Positions 62,865-64,000 of a stretch of DNA of 64,000 nucleotides are shown in pieces. The notes beneath the pieces are model-generated. The model was not told the DNA's origin and searched no databases. It saw only the letters and a list, made by a program, of their open reading frames with translations. The stretch covers positions 682,001-746,000 of the forward strand of contig JADKJR010000001.1 of NCBI GenBank assembly GCA_016720925.1, read 5' to 3'. Positions within the stretch are counted from its first letter, which is position 1. The number at the start of each line of letters is the position of its first letter. The DNA is from Betaproteobacteria bacterium. GTDB lineage: Bacteria; Pseudomonadota; Gammaproteobacteria; Burkholderiales; Usitatibacteraceae. The position numbers and the translations under genes are program-made.

Positions 62865-64000
62865 CTACGCCGCATGCGCATCGTGCACCGAATTCTCCAG
62901 CTCCGTAAACGCTTCCTGCACATACTCGCCCAGGCGATGCAAATTGGGCAGCTCTTCGGTGGCGATCAAGCCAAAGAACAGGTCGCCCGCATAACTGAAC
63001 AAGGTGATGTTGAGCAGGTTGCTCGGGGGCAATGTGCTGATGGGGTGCATTTCTTCCATCTGGGCACCCTTGATGAACAGATGCTCTTTCGGGCCGGGCA
63101 CGTTCGAGACAAGCGTGTTGCCCATCGGCGGCAGGGTATTGGAAAGTTTCAGCAGTTCCACGATCTCCGCGACTAGCCCGGTGATGATGGTGTATGACTC
63201 GATTGCCTCCGGTGCGACGCTGTCGATCATGGAGCGCACATTGCGCAGTGAATAACCGATGTTACGCAGCCGCACATAGGGATCGTCCGTGGGCGGCGAT
63301 AATTCCACCAGAATAATGCCGAGCTTGTTGCCGGCAGTTTTCTCGCCTTCCTTTCGCAGGTTTACCGGCATCTGAATGGTGAACGGGCGCGGCAGTTCGA
63401 CGCCCTGGTCGCTGAGGTAGCGGCGCAACGCACCATCGAGACAGGTCAGCGCAATGTGATTCAGCGTTGAACGCGTTTGCTTGCGAATCCTGTCGACGCG
63501 CGCCATCGAGACGCCCGCGGTCGTGAACTGGCGGCCCGGCGTCACTTGCCCGGTCAGCGGAGTTTTCGCGCTCGAGACAAATGGCAGCGCGATCGCGTTC
63601 TTGGTGAGATTGACGCTCTCCAGCAGCAGCATCGCGGCCAGCCGGCCGATGCCGAGCAAGCGGCGGCTGGTGCCGCCCACCTCCGACCACGCCGATTGCA
63701 GCAGCTCCTGGCTGCGTTTTTTGCGCTGGCTCGCATAACCGCCGTGCTTGCGCGTCCACATCGGTGTCAGTTTGGTTTGCCGGGCCGTTGGCGCCATCGC
63801 CTCGGCGGTCCAGCGAGTCAGCGTGACGCCATCCGCATAGGCGTGATGTATCTTCTGATAAAGCGCAAACCGGCCATCTCCCAGCCCGTCGATGACATGC
63901 ACTTCCCACAGCGGACGCGACCGGTCGAGCATCGGCGTATGCAGCCTGGCGACAAAGTCGTAAAGCGCTTCGCGGTCGTTGTGGCCTCTCTTGAGCTTGT
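62865..64000 (-). CDS. wax ester synthase/diacylglycerol acyltransferase, partial
   Basis: The 3' part of a WS/DGAT gene; the frame is open to the window end, so the 5' part (roughly 80-100 residues by family length) lies outside. The acyltransferase motif is HHAYADG (HHxxxDG), preceded by LDRSRPLWEVHVIDGL. The C-terminal PLW/DUF1298-type region includes NLRKEGEKTAGNKLGIILVEL, NTLVSNVPGPKEHLF and GDLFFGLIATEE. These enzymes make wax esters or triacylglycerol from acyl-CoA, which suggests storage-lipid synthesis. It converges with the DUF1579 gene across a repeat cluster. Confidence 0.9.
   Translation of the reverse strand, partial: KLKRGHNDREALYDFVARLHTPMLDRSRPLWEVHVIDGLGDGRFALYQKIHHAYADGVTLTRWTAEAMAPTARQTKLTPMWTRKHGGYASQRKKRSQELLQSAWSEVGGTSRRLLGIGRLAAMLLLESVNLTKNAIALPFVSSAKTPLTGQVTPGRQFTTAGVSMARVDRIRKQTRSTLNHIALTCLDGALRRYLSDQGVELPRPFTIQMPVNLRKEGEKTAGNKLGIILVELSPPTDDPYVRLRNIGYSLRNVRSMIDSVAPEAIESYTIITGLVAEIVELLKLSNTLPPMGNTLVSNVPGPKEHLFIKGAQMEEMHPISTLPPSNLLNITLFSYAGDLFFGLIATEELPNLHRLGEYVQEAFTELENSVHDAHAA

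Overview
The window reads as chromosome from a GC-rich (about 60% by eye) Gram-negative bacterium, most likely a betaproteobacterium. Supporting signs are lipoprotein and Sec signal peptides, an RND pump, YaeQ, SrkA, DUF1697, DUF1801 and DUF2189 proteins, an arginine succinyltransferase (AST) cluster, a wax ester synthase, and dispersed repeats of types I associate with Betaproteobacteria. I cannot name a genus. No rRNA, tRNA, CRISPR array, transposase or phage gene was seen. The first ~110 bases are a G/C homopolymer that looks like an assembly edge artefact.

Layout. 0.8-4.5 kb: a decayed CHAD fragment, a PhnD-like binding protein fused to rhodanese, and an intact CYTH-CHAD protein. 4.6-6.7 kb: a perfect FNR/ANR-type box, fabI and a nitronate-monooxygenase-like flavoprotein. 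6.8-12.6 kb: small hypotheticals, an M48 protease, a seven-bladed propeller lipoprotein and a peptide-type binding protein. 13.1-17.7 kb: an RND adaptor and inner-membrane pump. 17.7-25.7 kb: DUF1697, alanine dehydrogenase, a PAS-GGDEF-EAL protein, a lipoprotein, a membrane GGDEF protein and an amino-acid-type binding protein. 25.8-38.4 kb: GNAT, a LysR regulator divergent from a 74-residue protein, a one-domain asparaginase, a branched-chain aminotransferase, RhlE, an M50-like protease, a cyclophilin, YaeQ, an S4 protein, RecQ and a GNAT pseudogene. 38.5-42.6 kb: a LivJ-like binding protein and MgtA. 42.7-50.2 kb: a minus-strand arginine catabolism set (binding protein, AstE-like deacylase, astC, astA, astD, astB). 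50.4-64 kb: TauE-like exporter, arylesterase, L-serine dehydratase, a FabH-like synthase, SrkA, AsnS, carbonic anhydrase, M20 peptidase, DUF2189, GNAT, DUF1579 and a wax ester synthase cut by the window end.

The most interesting feature is a dispersed family of about ten intergenic palindromes, each 63-74 bp, with arms of roughly 19-23 bp built on AAACTCAAGCACTGGCGCG and its complement. Several copies have perfect arms with different arm sequences. These compensatory changes point to a conserved hairpin. Half lie between convergent genes and some run into T-tracts, so they may act as bidirectional terminators, as REP/MITE-like elements, or both.

A second theme is single-base frameshifts in otherwise well-conserved genes (GGDEF, mgtA, astB three times, astC, M20, DUF1579), several at homopolymers, together with poly-G or poly-C stretches. 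Consensus errors are the likeliest explanation, so these genes are probably intact in the organism. The CHAD fragment and the GNAT gene with an internal deletion look like real decay. Five solute-binding proteins are present with no permease or ATPase gene beside them.
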